Below are positions 23,141 to 36,700 of a stretch of 64,000 nucleotides of DNA, piece by piece. How positions within the stretch are numbered: position 1 is the first letter of the stretch; each line of letters begins with the position of its first letter. The stretch is taken from NCBI GenBank assembly GCA_026545225.1, contig CM048849.1, positions 56,625,836 through 56,689,835 on the forward strand, in the 5' to 3' direction. The position numbers and the translations under genes were made by a program. Below the pieces are notes generated by a model. The model ran no database searches and was not told the origin of the DNA. It was given only the letters and a program-made list of their open reading frames with translations. Origin of the DNA: Cornus controversa (lineage: Eukaryota > Streptophyta > Magnoliopsida > Cornales > Cornaceae).

Positions 23141-23229
23141 GAGTAAGAGAGACTATGATAGAGTGAGAGTGAGAGAGAACTTAAGAGAGAGAGTTTAGTA
23201 ACAAAGAGAGAGAGAACGAGAGAGGGAGA

Positions 23230-23282
<53 letters not shown>
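22985..23282 (-). promoter_or_regulatory. CT-rich leader/promoter of the GRF gene with (TA)n(CA)n
   Basis: On the minus strand this is a TCTC-rich tract (22995-23232) preceded by an AT/AC microsatellite (23233-23282). It occupies the same position relative to the right terminus as the CT-rich leader does to the left terminus. Confidence 0.5.
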
Positions 23283-23284
<2 letters not shown>

Positions 23285-23502
23285 CTAAGGGGCATTTTAG
23301 TCTTAAGAAAAGGGCATTTTTGGGTTTTCAAAAATTATTTAAACCTCCAACGATCACAATTCAACGGAAAGTAGCCGGAAGGAGTTTTTTGCACACAATT
23401 GCTAAACTATAGGGAGTTATATGCACGAACATAACTGCAACAGTATTTTTTACACTATTTGTATATAGCGGGAATATTTTTTGCACTTTACCCTAATAAT
23501 AA

Positions 23503-24348
23503 TAATAATAATTTATGCACAGTAAATATCAAGACGAGCTGTCAGCTATACGAACTTAAAGCCAGAGAGGAAGGACTAAAATCCTCTCCAATTAGAGAGG
23601 AAAGCCTAAATCCCAACTCCCAAGGCTCCAACAGACTAGAAGCTCTATTCTCAGTCTGATGACATTTCACTTCATTCATTTTTATGGCTTAGGTATATTT
23701 GTCAATATAGAACACATCGATGTCTCTACTCAAAGTAATCCACATATTACTTCTTAATTGTGTGGTGATCAGGCAAAGCATAATATTCATATCAATGTGA
23801 AAGTAAAATACATATTACCTCTTCATTATGTGGTGACGAGGCATAGGATGTAGTGCCGAGAGTAAAAGAATTTACTTCTAAAATCGCCAGTCACAAATGT
23901 TCCACAAGATATATTACAGAAGATAAAAAGAACATCTTCATCTTCAATAAAGTTGGCAATGCATGACCAGCTCCAGAAAAACTACCCCAACAACTAAATG
24001 GTTTCTAGGAGAGTTAGGACTTGACCCACTTAAAACCCCCATTCAGCCCCTTTAGAGAGAGATTTCTTTTGTTTACTAGGGCTAATTGCCAACAAAATGC
24101 ATTCGGTCAGTATCTAAGCAGATATACCAAGTATTATACTTCACATCATAACCCCTTTGGAACTCAAAATGAAATAGCATTCGGTCAGTATCTAAGCAGC
24201 TATACCAAGTATTATACTTCACATCATAACCCCTTTGGAACTCAAAATGAAATTACTTACTAACGCCTATATAGCTGTGAAAAAATTAAATGCAAAATCC
24301 GCATTTGAATACTAAAATGCAGCAGTAAGAATTATGCATTCAAAGTTT
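23503..24348. other. Spacer between the MULE and the HEN1 stop, with repeats
   Basis: It contains a doubled 'acatattac.tctt' phrase (about 23743 and 23810) and a 78-bp perfect-but-one tandem duplication (24099-24176 and 24177-24254; cagata versus cagcta). The part next to 24349 should hold the HEN1 3' UTR. No gene is seen. Confidence 0.6.
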
Positions 24349-24786
24349 TCACAGAGCAGATCTTGACCTTTTGGTGTTATTCCACTCCCAAAGAACTTCA
24401 TAATGGTGAGTTAAATCTACATTCTTAGCAAGGTCATCTTCCCTCCTAAAGACAGCAATCTGGGACGCAAACCCTGGTTCCAAGTCAGCAGCTCCACCAA
24501 CTCCACTGAATTCAACATTGTAATGGTGCCTTGTAGCTAGGTTAGATGCCCAGCGATTGAACTGCTCTCGGGTCCATTCAAATTTGTGGTCATGGTTGCG
24601 GAATTTACAAGATTGTGATTGGGATTTCTCATCTGGATCCTCTTCTTGGCTTTGCAGATTAGATCTCTGGAGTATCACGTTGTACTCATAATTTGGGGTG
24701 GAGACAATAAGAATCCTTGGACAAAATGAACTAAGCACAAGATCACCAAATATACATGCTTCATCTTCCTCCATATGTTCAATCAC
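24349..24786 (-). CDS. HEN1: HEN1 exon 9 (catalytic C-terminus)
   Basis: It begins at TTATAG|GTGATTG (24786) and ends with TGA at 24351-24349. It encodes residues 804-948, with VIEHMEED, LIVSTPNYEYN, FRNHDHKFEWTREQF, VEFSGVGG and EPGFASQIAVFRRE. Confidence 0.97.
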   Translation of the reverse strand: MIEHMEEDEACIFGDLVLSSFCPRILIVSTPNYEYNVILQRSNLQSQEEDPDEKSQSQSCKFRNHDHKFEWTREQFNRWASNLATRHHYNVEFSGVGGAADLEPGFASQIAVFRREDDLAKNVDLTHHYEVLWEWNNTKRSRSAL

Positions 24787-27700
24787 CTATAATTTATCAG
24801 AATGACTAATGTGAAGACCAATCATGCAATAATGGATACACATCAATAAGTTATAAAGCAAGCATTATATCCATAAAGCAGACATGGCAATCTTGGTAAA
24901 CTAAAAAAATTAAAAATTAAAAAGAACATTTTATGGTCAAGAATGGTGTATAAATTTTGTTTGTGACGTATCTTTTTGTAATTGACAATCTTCTCAAAGT
25001 CAACATAGTGTTCTACACCAACCGTGCAAATGATCTTCAAAACCATAAAGCTTGACACTTCGGAAGAAGGCATCATTGCATTGAACAAAGGTTTGATCGA
25101 TTGAATTTTCCGAATGGTTCCAATTGCCTGAGGACATCGTTGATCAAGTATGAGAGTCGCATAGTCTAGGTAAAGTGGTGAGAACACATATATTTCAAAC
25201 CGGGAGGTTCTGAAATTGAAAATTAGGGTTTTCGGACTATTTTTCAGGAAATTCAAGGTTGGACAGGTCCAAGGTTTGGCTAGACCGGTCCATGAGGTCT
25301 CGGGATCCTAGCTTAAGTTTTTCACAAGGCTGGACCGGTCCAAGCCTTCTGGTCTGGCCTTTTAACTTGTTTTTAAAAAAAAATTAGAATTTTTAACATT
25401 TATAAAAACCTCATATGATTCTCTCTCAGTGTGCTTTCACAAAACTTTGAATACGCATCAAAAAGATATTTTTATAGAGAGAAAACATAGAGATATTTTT
25501 TAACAGAGAACTTTGTTTTTCTGTTTATATTTTTGAGAACACACATATTCACTGAGTGATTTCGAATGACTCTCTTTGCTTGATCAATTGTTCGAAGACT
25601 ACTTCATATTTCTTATCGATCAAGACAACTGAATTATTTGGTTTCTTCTACAACTGTTCGTTGGTGAGTAAGGAGAAGAAAATCACACTACGAAGGGGAC
25701 ATAATTCTTGCTGAGTGTTCGTATTCTTCCAGTTACCCTTCTGCAAGAATTGTTACGTTAGTAGGAAGTCTGTAGCAACTGGACAAGGGAGTCGCAATAG
25801 AAAGCCTGAGGCGTTCCGCATCAAGTGCTTGTTAGAGTGGAGTGGGTGTAAGTCTGGGACATAGTCTGTTATACTTTGCTTCGACGATAGTGGATTTGAT
25901 TCTTCGGGACTACAAAGTCTCACCTGTGGTTTTTTCCTGATCTGGATTTTCCACGTATATCTGGTGCACTCGTTTACTTGATTGCCCTTTATTTATCTAC
26001 TTGTTTTGTGGAATTGCTTTATTTTTTAATTGAACTTAAAATTGGGATGATCTGAAAAATTAAACAAAAAGCGAATAAACCTAATCACCCCCCCCCCCCC
26101 CCCCTCTCCCCCTCCCTTCTAGGTTTCAAATAAACTTTCGCAGCCGCTTCCGCTCCGCGCAACTCAAAGTTTGTACAATGTATGATGGTTGATTGATGAA
26201 AACAACAGTAGTAATAGACAAATAGTTGCAGCTTGTATCGGTCATAACATAAGTTGTAAATGAATAAGAAACAATGGAGAATAGGAAACAGTTTGTTCAC
26301 TCCATGCATATTCGTATTTCCATATATCAAGACGCAAAAATCTTGATATCACTAGATTCAGCAGTAACGGCAACGTCCAAAAATGCAGAAGGGTGATGTT
26401 GTGAACACATAGTTATGGTGGTACAGTGACTAACCACATGGGGAAATGGTATGTCCGAATTTTAGGTCTCCAATAAGCAAATATGGGAAAAACAGACAAT
26501 ATAGTCTTGTCTGGTAATTTTAACCAAAGTGCACACCGTTAAGTAGTAACATGGACATATCACAAGAGGACCCCTGACAATGTAGGCCTGAGCATAGCTC
26601 TGAAGTACCCAAGTATGTGCCATACACGGTAGTGGTGCACCAAAATTTAGATCAAAAAAGAATCGAAAATTGAGGTGAATATTGGACTCAATCAGCTGAA
26701 CATATGAGGACACTTCGGAGCATTAATTAGGTTGAACAATATAGGGTAATGGGCAACTAATGTTGAAAGGTCAAATGCGAAAGTGAAAAGTAACTCTTAT
26801 TGAAGGGGGCAAAAATTTTAGGTCAGAATGAAAAGTTATATTCAGAATAGGTTTAATATGTTTAGGCTTTGCACGATATGACACGAACACAGACACAGGA
26901 TATGAGTCCGACTCTTCATCTTATCTACCGAACACGGCTATGTTGGTTGATGTGGCAGCCATTCACGATGTTTAAGCTTATTGGTTCAAAAATAGTTCTT
27001 TGGTTCGTAAATGGTGATTTTGAAAGGTTGAAGATGAAGTTCTTTTTACGCACTCTCTCTGTGCCCAATATCTTGCACATGGCTGGGCGTGTTTTCACGC
27101 GTTTTTTAATGGTTGGTTAAGATGATGCCAGGTGTTTGCTTTTTAAGACAAATATAATTTAAAGCCTTTCAGTTGTACACCACTTTTGTAATTTACTGCC
27201 TTACAGCTGTCTACACCACTTACCGTTATAATTTACTGACTTACAGTTGTACTACACCACTTACTTTTTTAATTTACTGCCTCACAATTACTTTCTTACA
27301 GCTGCACCACACACTCCTTATAATTAATTTATATTTTTGAAAGGTTAATCTTGACTTGCAACCCCTCGTTTTATTAAACATATAAAGTAATAAAATAATA
27401 TAATTTTACAACTCCTCATTTTGTAAATAAAATAGTAATAAAACTGATGGCTCCTACATAAAAAATTATACATTTTTTTTCCTTGCAAGTGTCCAAGTAC
27501 CCGTGTCTAAATATTGGACACTTTTTAGCCGAGTCCCCGGATCCTATAATTTGATAAATTGACGAATCCAACCTTTAGATACGCACCTGTGTCCAACACC
27601 CATACCCGATTCCGAGTAACACAGGGCTCTGCTTGTGCCAATAACACTTCTAAAATCAGCATTTTGATACAGCTCATTTGTTAATGCATTTTCTCATTAG

Positions 27701-30700
27701 AAGATGTTGGCCTCAGAAGAGGGATTGAAATCTCTAGTGCAATATATATTTACATAATAACAATATATAATAACTAAACAAATAAACATTCACTTGATAA
27801 TATTATCAGTATTTGGGGTGACACATTCTTTTATTGTCATATGCAAGTCCTTGTTTTTTAATTTGCAATGCATTTATGAATCATAAATCCTTATACAAGG
27901 GAGTCATATCTATATTGGATACCAAAAACTCATTAAATACTCTTAAATACGTATTAGACACTGCATAAAATCAATTTAATAAATCCTTGTTGCTATACCA
28001 TTCTGTTCTATAAAAGGCCATTACTTTATATAATACTTCATAAACATAACCACGTTTTGAAAAAAAAAAAACTTTTTTATTTTAAACATGTAACTGATTC
28101 CTTTTAAAAACTATGATAAATGTCCAAAACAACTTCTATATTATAATGTAGCAAATCAAGTATTGTATTTGTAAAGCCTTAGATTCCATTTTTTTTAATT
28201 GCAATTAATTATGTTTTAATTATGGTAAAGCATGAAGAATTGTTTAAATATGTGTTTTGTAAGTTATGGGACTTTTTCGAATTTTTGGGTTCGGGTGGGA
28301 GATCCGAGATGAGTAGAATGACCTAGAAGACTTTTATGAAATTTGGAAATTTTTATATAAGGGCGTACATGAACAATTGAGAGGTCTAAAAAATAAGTTG
28401 GGAGAAAGAAATGTTAGTATACGATTAGTAGAAAGTTACTACTAACAAGGAGCAAATTAAGAAAAAGAGAGGGACTCAGTTGTAAAAATGGTAAATATAA
28501 ATAGATTTATGAGATTTATTCATCCCAAAAATCTGATTTTCTTTTCTCTCTCTCTACAACTTCTCTAGATTTTGAGAGGCTTAAGGTGAGATTTGAAAAT
28601 TGTTCCAAGAGGAAAGATTGTTCTCTTCATCATTCTCTACGATTTGATTGGTTCGAAATTCAATTTAGTGAGGTTTGAAAAGATGGGTGAAACTAGGGTT
28701 TGGATTTGAGGATAGCTCAAGAAGATAAAGTTGTTTTCCTTACTACGATCTACAATTCTACGGTTTGGAATTCAAATTCGATGGAGTTTGAGGTTTGGTG
28801 ATTTGAGGTTTTTTGACATTAAAGCTTAGAATTGAGGTAGAGGTATTCTCTCCAACTTATCATCGATTCCTTAGGAATTGATATTAATTTTAGATTATTT
28901 AGCATGTTTAGAAGTATTAGAAAGTGGTAATTGTGAGTCTTGCATCTTTTCTTGTGCGTTTACATGCTTATTGAGTCTTCACATGATAATTATGATGACA
29001 TTGATGTGTATGGACATTGTACATTTGTCTTGATGAATTCGGTAATTGTAAGTATGTTGGAATATGTGTTAATGTAGGCTATACATGTGAATTGTGCATA
29101 CATGCTATATATGCTAGTAATTGAGTAGGCATGTTGTTCATTACAATAATCTATGGTTAAGGAGATTATGATGAGCATGTTGCATGCCACGAGTTTGATA
29201 AAATGCATGAAAAGGGTTATCTTCTATTAAAACACATTTTGGGCATGTCTTATGAAGGGATTGTTATTGCATTATTATATCTACGAAAAAGGACATGTTT
29301 TAGCATGGAATTAAGTGGCTTATGATGCACTTGAATATACGTGACAATTTGAAATTGTATGTGTTGCATACTTGAAATATATGTGCTTGGTTGTTGATTT
29401 TGGGAGGAAGTCGAAAAAGCAAGAAGGGCCCGGAACTCTAGGGTGCGAAGCCCGAAACTTGGCCAAGGTAGATTTTGTCTAGACCCTCGAGTTAGTAGCC
29501 TGTAAAGTAGAATATTTTGGATAATTGACCAGGTTGATGATTATCCGGTGAATCTACGAATACTCCCACTCTTGTTGATTTCGAAATTTGTGTGACTTGG
29601 TGTTTAAGTCTTGTTATCTAATTATGATATTCATGTTTAATGCTTGTATGGTTTCTATTAATTAAGCATTGTTGAACACACGATTCATCCATGTATTGTT
29701 TAAGGCTTCATGGACATGAACATTGAAAGCAAGTCATGCAATATATAAGGATGTCATAATTGCATTTCATGTACGTCGCATTGAGTCGATGCATATGTAT
29801 CTCTACTGGGCATATTAGCGCTCACCCCCTCCCCCAAACATTTTTACAGATGAGGCACCGACGATCAATGAAGCTTAGAGGTGCGAGAATCGAAGTACTC
29901 GTTTAGCATTGAAATTATATATGTTATGTTTATTCATGCCATGTTTAGGCATCTATTGAGGTTTTGTAATTTGAATATAGGATAAACAACATCGTTATCG
30001 CGGACATGTGTAATTTGTTATCCCAGATATTATTACGATGAACCTCTTTATCTTTGAATTTTAGAGATGTTTATGTTTAAGTGATGGATAAGTTGTATAA
30101 TGGACTCGATGTATGCGTTTTGGTTATTTTACGCTTGAAATGATAAAACTATGAATTGGCCATATTTATATATGCTATGGTTATTTTTGGACTTGTATAT
30201 GATCATTGGTAGTGCATGTATGTTAAGGATTGAATATTAGCTTGAAATGGAAAATCTAGAAATTACCCAGGAGGAATTACGATTGATCGTAACCTCCATT
30301 ACGATTGATCGTAATTCTGAGTAAAAATGAGGATCAATTCCAATGTGCTACGATAGACCCTATGATACATCTGTGATTAATTGTAATTACATGATTGATC
30401 ACAACTTTAATTACGATTGATCGTGTTGAGGGTTATGATTGATCGTAATGAGAGTTACGATTGATTGTAGAACAAGGCACGATTGATTGTAATGTGTGGC
30501 AAACTTGTGAGAATTAAGTACACATATACTCTAATGAGGGACCCACTTGTACGAGTTGTTATATACTTTGTATGCATGTTTATGACTATGCTTCTGCGGT
30601 TATAAGGTTTCGAATTGATGAAAGGTTTTGGTGATGATTCACATTCAATCACCCCATTTCCCTCGCTCTTAGACAGGTATCAGAAATCGAGGCATGACAG

Positions 30701-33700
30701 TATTATAGCATAATTGTTTAGAGAAAAGTACAAAAGTTTTAAAAACTTGAACATTCATTAGAGAAAATTTGGGATATAATAAGAATATCCATCACCATCC
30801 AATACTTTCATAGTATATTTGGTAACGTGAAATTAGTGCCTTGTTTTGGAAATGAATGATAAATAGTTTAAACAATTCCAGTTCAAATTTCAAGGTGCCC
30901 CATGCTTCCAAACGCAACATCAGTCTTTTCTTCTAACTCAACTCTAAAAAGCCTTTTCCCTAACTACTAGGGATCAGCTAAATGAATCCTATTTTTCCAT
31001 TTCTCTCTATCCAAGGTCATAGCCTCAATCAAAGCATATGTTAATACATCATTTCTTACCAACTCTACCTGATGTTAACTTTAGTCTTTCCCTTCCCCCA
31101 ACATCACCCTCTGTGTGAACTATGTCACTCTTCCTAACTAACACACTTAGTAGTCTTCTTTAGTTTGTACATGTTCAAATCATCTTAATCGATTTTCTCT
31201 CAATTTATCTCCAATCAGTGTTACTTTAACCATTTCACGATTGTGCTCATGTATAATTCTATCCTTTCTTGTCTTGTAGTTGTCGCACATCTTGCAATAT
31301 TCGCACTTTCGCCACATTCACTTTATGCATATGTTGTTTCTTAGTTGCCCAACATTCTGTCAAATTGAGCACAACTGGTCTAATAGCTATTTTATAAACT
31401 TTCCTTTCAATTTTAACAAGATACATCGCTCACATAATATACTAGATGCACACCTCCAATTTTTATGATTATCATTTCCAATTTTTCCTTCATAATAAAC
31501 AATTAAGTGTAAACAACGGAAATTCACCTTTTTGTACCTCTTGATCCTCAATCTTCACTAACTCCCTATTTGTATTTCTAAATTTATTAAAATTACACTT
31601 CATATGCTCAGTTTTATTCCTACTTATCTTAGAATCTTTTAGTCATAAAGCTTACCTCCAAACCTCCAATTTGGCCCTTACTCCTCTAGTTTCATCAATT
31701 AAAACATTATCATCACCAAATAACATACACCGTGGAATCTCATCCTAAATGTGTCTTATTACTTCATCCATAACTACGGCAAAAAGATGTGAGCTTAATG
31801 CGGATCCCTAATGTAAACCTACAGCAATATTCGAGTAAACATCAGACCATACGGACATGAATCCTAAAAATAGACAAGTAAACATAAGTCTTTTCATATG
31901 ATTTTTAATATTATAAGCTAGAAATACATAATTATTTTGATATATCCATAAAGAATACTTGTTTGTCACAATTGTTTTAAAAAGAGAATCTTAGTGATAT
32001 GTATATGACATGACAAACTCAACTCAACAAAGCTTTTTCCTAGCTAGGCACCTATTTGGGGTTGATTGTTTGAATCCCTTATTTTCATGCTAGTCTAAGG
32101 TTATAGCCTTAATAACCACATTTTATCATGTCTTTCCTTGCTAACTCTACCCATATTAACTTTGGTTTTCACCTTTCCCTGGCATTACTCTCAATGAGTG
32201 ACATGACAAAAAAATTATTACTTTTAAAAGTTATACATAAATAAATACAATATATTTTAAATTTTATACACATATATATACAATATATATAGCTGCATTT
32301 TTGTTATATTTGTATTTTGTTCTAACAATTCATTATATCATCGTTTCCATTGCATCATAACCCCTTATCTATGTCTATGCTTCACAGCATTGCATCCATG
32401 CTCTGCATCTATGTTAGTGCAACATAGCTAAATCATAAATGACCTAAGAAATGAATCATAGGAAGTTTAGAACAATATCAGAAGCCATTCAATTGTATTA
32501 AGTGACATTGCGTAATGAAGTTAATATGTGACTGAGAAAACTTGGTTTTCAATAAGTGACTTCTTCTAGCATGAATAAAGTATAATTGTAAAGCCAACCA
32601 AGCAGCCCACATAGGTGGGACCAGCACTAGGTAGTTATCCTTTCGGAAGTATAATTGTAGAATCACATTAAAGGTTTAGACAAAAAATGTTAAAAGGATT
32701 GACCATATTGTGCACAAAAATTTATGAAAATATTACATGAAACATAAACATGGAAGAAGAAGAGGAATTATCATAATCATGTGTTTACATATAAATATAA
32801 ATATGTACATAAATATACACATGTAGCAACACAAGAAAGGATGGATTTTTTTTTTTTTTTTTTATTAGTGACAGTAAAGGATGGAGTTGGAAATGAACAC
32901 CTTTGTGAGATGGTTGAACTAGCACCCATGGAGATGAAATAAGAGAAAATCGATTAAGATGGTTTGAACATTTGCAAAGAACACCACTAAGTGCACCAAA
33001 AAGGAAGAGTTACATTATTCACAATGAGGGTATGCAAGAGGAAGGAAAAGGCCAAAATTAACATGGGTTAAGTTAGTAAAAAAATGAAAAAATAAAATTC
33101 ATGTAGCCGAAACCAGATGGTTGAAAAAAGGTCTTGTTTGTTATTGTGATTCATTAGCTACAAATTTCATTTTATAACCATAAATATACTAACTTACCAT
33201 AAAGTAATTTTTATGGTATATATAACGCTTTTGTTTATAAAAATATATTTCTTTGTATTGTATCCTAACTGTGTCCAAGTCCTACTTAGGATGTGTCATG
33301 TCGGTTTATCTGTGTTGTGTCCATATCTCATGTAGGTGTTCATGCTTTATAAATATTTTAAGGCGAGGTTCCCATAAAAGTTCCTGCATAGTAAATTAAT
33401 CCTCTCCCGACTTCTCTTTTTAATTCTCATTACTGTCTTCTAATTATCTTCTTCTAAGTACATACAACAAGGTTTCATACCCCTTTCATTTCAAAATATA
33501 ATCCCAAGTTCAAAATTCTACTGTTTTGTGAATTGTAATTCTATTTCCCTTACTAACGCCTTAAGCAACCACTTTTCCTTGTGTATTTCAGTCCAAGAAC
33601 CTAGGAAATTTGGATCATCTAGCATCATTTCCATAAACAGCTTGGACAGCTTCACTTCTGATTTTTTTTTATTATTTAAATCATCACCTTTATTCCATTT

Positions 33701-36700
33701 AAAATCATTCATATAGGTTCCCAAATTCTTTTACAATTAACATACAAATGTATTTTACAATTCTTCCTTTCAAAATATAATCCCAAGTTCAAAATTCTAC
33801 TGTTTTGCGAATTGTAATTCTATTTCCCTTACTAACGCCTTAAGCAACCACTTTTCCTTGTGTATTTCAGTCCAAGAACCTAGGAAATTTGGATCATCTA
33901 GCATCGTTTCCATAAATAGCTTGGACAGCTTCACTTCTTATTTTTTTTATTATTATTATTTAAATCATCACCTTTATTCCATTTAAAATCATTCATATAG
34001 TTTCCCAAATTCTTTTACAATTAACATACAAATGTATTTTCAACGTGTGCATGCAAGCATACAATTGTCAACGAGCCTAATAAAACATATAGAATTGCAG
34101 TCCTTAGTTTACAATATCACAATAAAAATGGAAAATGATGCATTATACTATAATAAATCAACACCCAACTTTGAACAAAACAATTTCAAGTACTTATCCA
34201 AAAAAAAAACAATTTCAAGTGAAAGAAAAGAGAGAATGAACAATTAGATGTATTAACTAAGATTGAACTCTCTATTAGAAGGAGAATACCTCTAAGCATG
34301 TGCCAATATCAAATCCATACAAGCGAGAATCAAAAACTGTGATGGAACCTTCATAAAGAATTGCAGATTTGATTCCTGTACTTGCCATAATAGCATCTTC
34401 ATCGGTGCTTAATTTTGAATGTAATATCTGCATTTTCAAAAGAAATCAATAAATGCAGCCAAATGATTAACAATATATTAATGACGCAAACTAGAAAGCT
34501 ATTGCTAGTCTATTAAGTTAAAAGGAAAAAAAAAGGATGGAAAGAATTCAGTCTCCCTTTCCATTCCCTCCAGAAGAAAAACAAATGAAGGTTTACACCA
34601 AACCGTGAAGATATTAATCGTCAGAGAAAATCACACTCTAATCGCAATCACACACCCTGAATACTAAACATTTGAAATAAAAAATAGGTTCCTTTTGCCT
34701 ATATTCTAAATAAAGAAATGGGAAAGGCTGGGGTTATGTTAAGCTGATTATTCAAAAGATAAAAAGTAACACCATTTGATGACTACAACCATTGATCTTA
34801 CATATGTTTTCATCATACTTCTATATTTTCCTTCACTTCTCAACAAGTGATGAACATATAACAACAACAACAAACAAACAAAATCCTTTTTTTCCAGCTA
34901 CTTGGAGTTGGCTACATGAATTCTATTTTTCCATTCCGTTCTATCTAAGGCATAGCCACACTCAACTCACACATTATCATATCATTCCTTATTAACTCTA
35001 CCCATGTTAACTTTGGTCTTCCCCTACCCCTAACATTACCCTCAATGTGGACATTGTCACTCTTCCTAATTGGCGCACTTAAAGGTCCTCTATGCACATG
35101 TCCAAACCATCTTAAATGATTTTCTCTCATTTTATTTCCAAGTGATGCTACTTCAAGTATCTGACGCATGTGTTCATTTCTAATTCTATCATTTCTCATC
35201 TTACCGCGCATCCATCTCAACATTCGCATTTCCACCACACTCAGTTTATACATATATTGTTTCCTAACTACCCAACATTCTGTTCCATAAAGTACAGCTG
35301 GTCTAATGGCTGTTTTGTAGAATTTCTCTTTCAATCTTAAATACATCATCTCAAGTGATGAACAGATATGATCACTAAATCAGTCTAATAACAAATCGGC
35401 CAGCAGTTGCAGCTATCAAACAGTAAACCTAGACGGCTAGACCCCTTTGAATATTTTCAATGCCTTTCAAAAGGAAATCCTAAATTGCCCCTCAAAATAA
35501 CATAACCAAATTCTAAACAGGAAGAGAGAATTAGTAGAAAGAAAAGATTCGAGGTATTAAAATGAAAAAATCTAATTCCAAATTCAAATGCTTTGACCTT
35601 TGCTGCACGGGTAAGACTCTTCTGTGAAATATCAACACCAACAACTATCTCCAGAGAAGTTGGATAATCTAACAAAGAATCCAGTAAACTCCCTGAGCCA
35701 CATCCAAAATCAACCTGCAGTGAACATGGAAATCAATCTCCACTCTTTCATCAAATTTGGAAATCGAAAAAAAAAAAATGCCACACATATACCAAAGAAG
35801 TAGCACAAGATTCTTTTATATGTTGCAATGCATATTCCACACGCTGCTTTGATAGAGGAGGACTGAAAAGAGCCTGCTCCATTCTGTCTTCCAGGGGTTC
35901 CGTCACTCGTAACAAAGTTATAGAGTACTTCAAGCTGCATCCTTCTGCCACACAGTATACAGCCAAGTGTAATGCATAGTTCTCCACATCAATATGGAAG
36001 GAAAAAAAAAATCGAAATGAAACGATAAGAATCCCATAGTTTCCCATTTGAAACTTTTGCTTTCGAAGGGTTCATCTACATGTCGCAAGTTGCAACACAA
36101 CAAAACCTAATCCAAAAATCAATTTTAGCATGTCCAATTACCCATGTTAGCAGAAACTTCTTCCTTAAACTATCAGGCAATTCCAGCATAGTTGAGCAAC
36201 ATGAAAATAATCAAATTATCAATACGTCACGTGTCTAACATTGGTGCTACCACCTGACCATAATGACAAGGAATTTTTTTTTTTTTCAAATCTTTTACCA
36301 AATAAAGGGAGGCAAAGAATTTCCAGCCTCTCAACTTGGGCGCACAGGTTACTGCATAAATGCAATGTTGAAATGAACAGAAAAATTTCCCAGGTCAAAA
36401 AGCAAAGTTCCATTATTCTTGATCTGGCTAGCTGCCTATACAATCTTGTGAAATTGACATAAAAAAGAGATTAACTCACTTGAAGACATTAATGAAAAGG
36501 TTCTTGCAGAATCACCAGCTGCAGCCAAAATCAACTCTTGATGAGGCAATTCCATGTAAAAACAAGCAGATTGACCCACGGACATCTGAGTCACAACTCC
36601 TTCAAGATGGGTGATCACTGCTCCTGTCCCTATCTCAAACTCAAACTCTTCACTACTTTCGAGAAGTTCTTTCATAACCTCTCCTTCTGTCACCAAATAT

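Larger units (their letters stand above)
17212..23502. mobile_element. Complete Mutator-like element (MULE) with two convergent genes
   Basis: The element spans 17221-23493 (6,273 bp). The left tip is GGGTAAAGTGCACAAAACAC. The right tip, read on the minus strand, is GGGTAAAGTGCAAAAAATAT, and both continue to CCGCTATATACAAATAGT, giving terminal inverted repeats of about 50 bp with weaker similarity beyond. The flanking 9-mers are identical (TAATAATAA at 17212-17220 and 23494-23502), the length expected for Mutator, although they sit in an AAT microsatellite. A transposase relic is read rightward and a GRF zinc-finger gene leftward. CT-rich leaders follow both ends. Confidence 0.9.
24787..34289 (-). 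other. HEN1 intron 8 (about 9.5 kb)
   Basis: The donor AGAG|GTATTC is at 34290/34289 and the acceptor TTATAG at 24787. It interrupts the metal-binding motif between CLE and VIEHME. Contents include a Copia-like LTR remnant (25257-26150), a candidate large Gypsy-type LTR (28164-30699), several LINE pieces, a 279-bp tandem duplication and old dispersed repeats. No separate host gene is recognised in it. Confidence 0.9.

Noticed and set aside
22969..23331. Minus-strand open frame of Ser/Leu and Tyr/Ile repeats
   Set aside because: It is a translation of the CT and TA/CA microsatellites ahead of the GRF gene.
24843..25256. 137-codon open frame on the minus strand next to HEN1 exon 9
   Set aside because: It lies inside HEN1 intron 8, shows no recognisable domain, and its upstream end runs into the LTR-like remnant. 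Most likely a chance or transposon-derived frame.
26860..27130. 83-codon plus-strand frame in HEN1 intron 8
   Set aside because: No motif, and it overlaps a 'gacac/gtgtcc' repeat region. Regarded as a shadow frame.
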